In this document: positions 5,275 to 5,548 of the stretch, one piece after another | Layout of the letters: every line of letters starts with the position of its first letter | How positions within the stretch are numbered: the stretch's first letter is position 1 | Assembly: GCA_946886185.1 (NCBI GenBank) | Contig: CAMPIC010000233.1 | Span: 1-5,548, forward strand | Reading direction: 5' to 3' | DNA length: 5,548 nt | DNA from: an uncultured bacterium | GTDB lineage: Bacteria > Eisenbacteria > RBG-16-71-46 > CAIMUX01 | Notes under the pieces: model-generated | The model's input: only the letters and a program-made list of their open reading frames with translations | Databases searched by the model: none | Told to the model about the DNA's origin: nothing | Translations under genes and position numbers: made by a program

Positions 5275-5421
5275 GATGCCGACTCCGTGCCGCCGCCGCG
5301 ATGCCGACTCCGTGCCGCCGCGATGCCGTCTCCGTGCCGCCGCCTCGATGCCGACTCCGTGCCGCTGACTCGATGCCGACTCCGTGCCGCCGCCGCGATG
5401 CCGACTCCGTGCCGCCTTTGT
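5275..5421. repeat. Six-copy ~25-bp tandem repeat upstream of menG
   Basis: Copies of GATGCCGACTCCGTGCCG plus a short GC-rich tail begin at 5275, 5300, 5322, 5347, 5372 and 5397. Five units are 25 bp and one is 22 bp; the third has a T for A in the core. Bases 5252-5274 join this array to the 11-bp array with degenerate CTCGATGC pieces, so 5197-5421 is one composite repeat of about 225 bp. The period is not a multiple of three, so it is unlikely to encode a functional protein repeat. Confidence 0.93.
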
Positions 5422-5548
5422 GGGCCAGCAGGTTTCCCCCCTGTGCCGCGGGCAATCCCTGAAGTTTCGTCCGCGGTCCGGAGATCGTCGGGCCTGAGAA
5501 GGGCTCTGGTTGCGACCGGCTGACGATATTTTCGACATCAAGGTGGCT
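5422..5548. other. Non-repeat right edge, no gene confidently assigned
   Basis: On the minus strand one frame is open from the window edge through the repeats to a stop at 5210-5212, and it reads SHLDVENIVSRSQ at the edge. It could be the 3' end of a gene that starts outside the window, possibly with repeats grown into its tail. A plus-strand frame here reads ...ADDIFDIKVA to the edge and is equally short. Neither shows a recognisable domain. Confidence 0.35.

Noticed and set aside
5275..5421. CRISPR array
   Set aside because: The units are directly adjacent with no unique spacers of constant length, so it is a plain tandem repeat. The same holds for the 11-bp and 24-bp arrays.
4816..5523. 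Plus-strand reading frame of 235 codons
   Set aside because: It is antisense to menG and then runs through the 11/25-bp repeats, whose periods leave frames open by composition alone.
5504..5548. Plus-strand gene starting with TTG near 5508 and running off the right edge
   Set aside because: An AAGGG lies six bases before the TTG, but only about a dozen codons are visible and the minus-strand frame over the same bases is equally plausible.

Overview
The window comes from a high-GC, Gram-negative-looking bacterium: it has a menaquinone/ubiquinone-type methyltransferase, a secreted or lipoprotein-like protein and two glycosyltransferases. I cannot place it taxonomically. The gene content and unusually repeat-rich gene junctions would fit a little-studied phylum, but that is only an impression.

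All five well-supported genes lie on the minus strand and read right to left: a menG/ubiE-type quinone C-methyltransferase (4360-5196), a membrane-anchored family 2 glycosyltransferase (3300-4175), holo-ACP synthase acpS (2823-3209), an unrecognised exported protein (1681-2733) and a GT4-type glycosyltransferase (349-1644). Gaps between them are 184, 90, 89 and 36 bp and no terminator is visible between them, so one transcript is plausible. The products touch quinone synthesis, ACP activation for fatty-acid or polyketide synthesis, and sugar transfer at the membrane. The common theme is the cell envelope; I do not infer a single pathway. A 24-codon reading frame overlaps the acpS start by four bases (GTGA) and may be a coupling leader. 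At the far left, a plus-strand gene probably ends at base 17 with ...KKK-stop, followed by a good intrinsic terminator (40-82).

The most striking feature is that nearly every gene junction carries its own tandem repeat, each with a different unit: 12 x 11 bp (81-212), a 63-bp-period duplication touching the GT4 stop (232-348), an in-frame 42-bp repeat inside the signal-peptide N-region of the exported protein (2569-2665), six CGGAC motifs spaced 10-11 bp before that gene's ribosome binding site (2750-2807), 4 x 24 bp spanning the menG stop (4283-4378), and a composite 11-bp then 25-bp array abutting the menG start (5197-5421). The gene bodies themselves are free of such repeats. No mobile element, CRISPR array, rRNA or tRNA was recognised.
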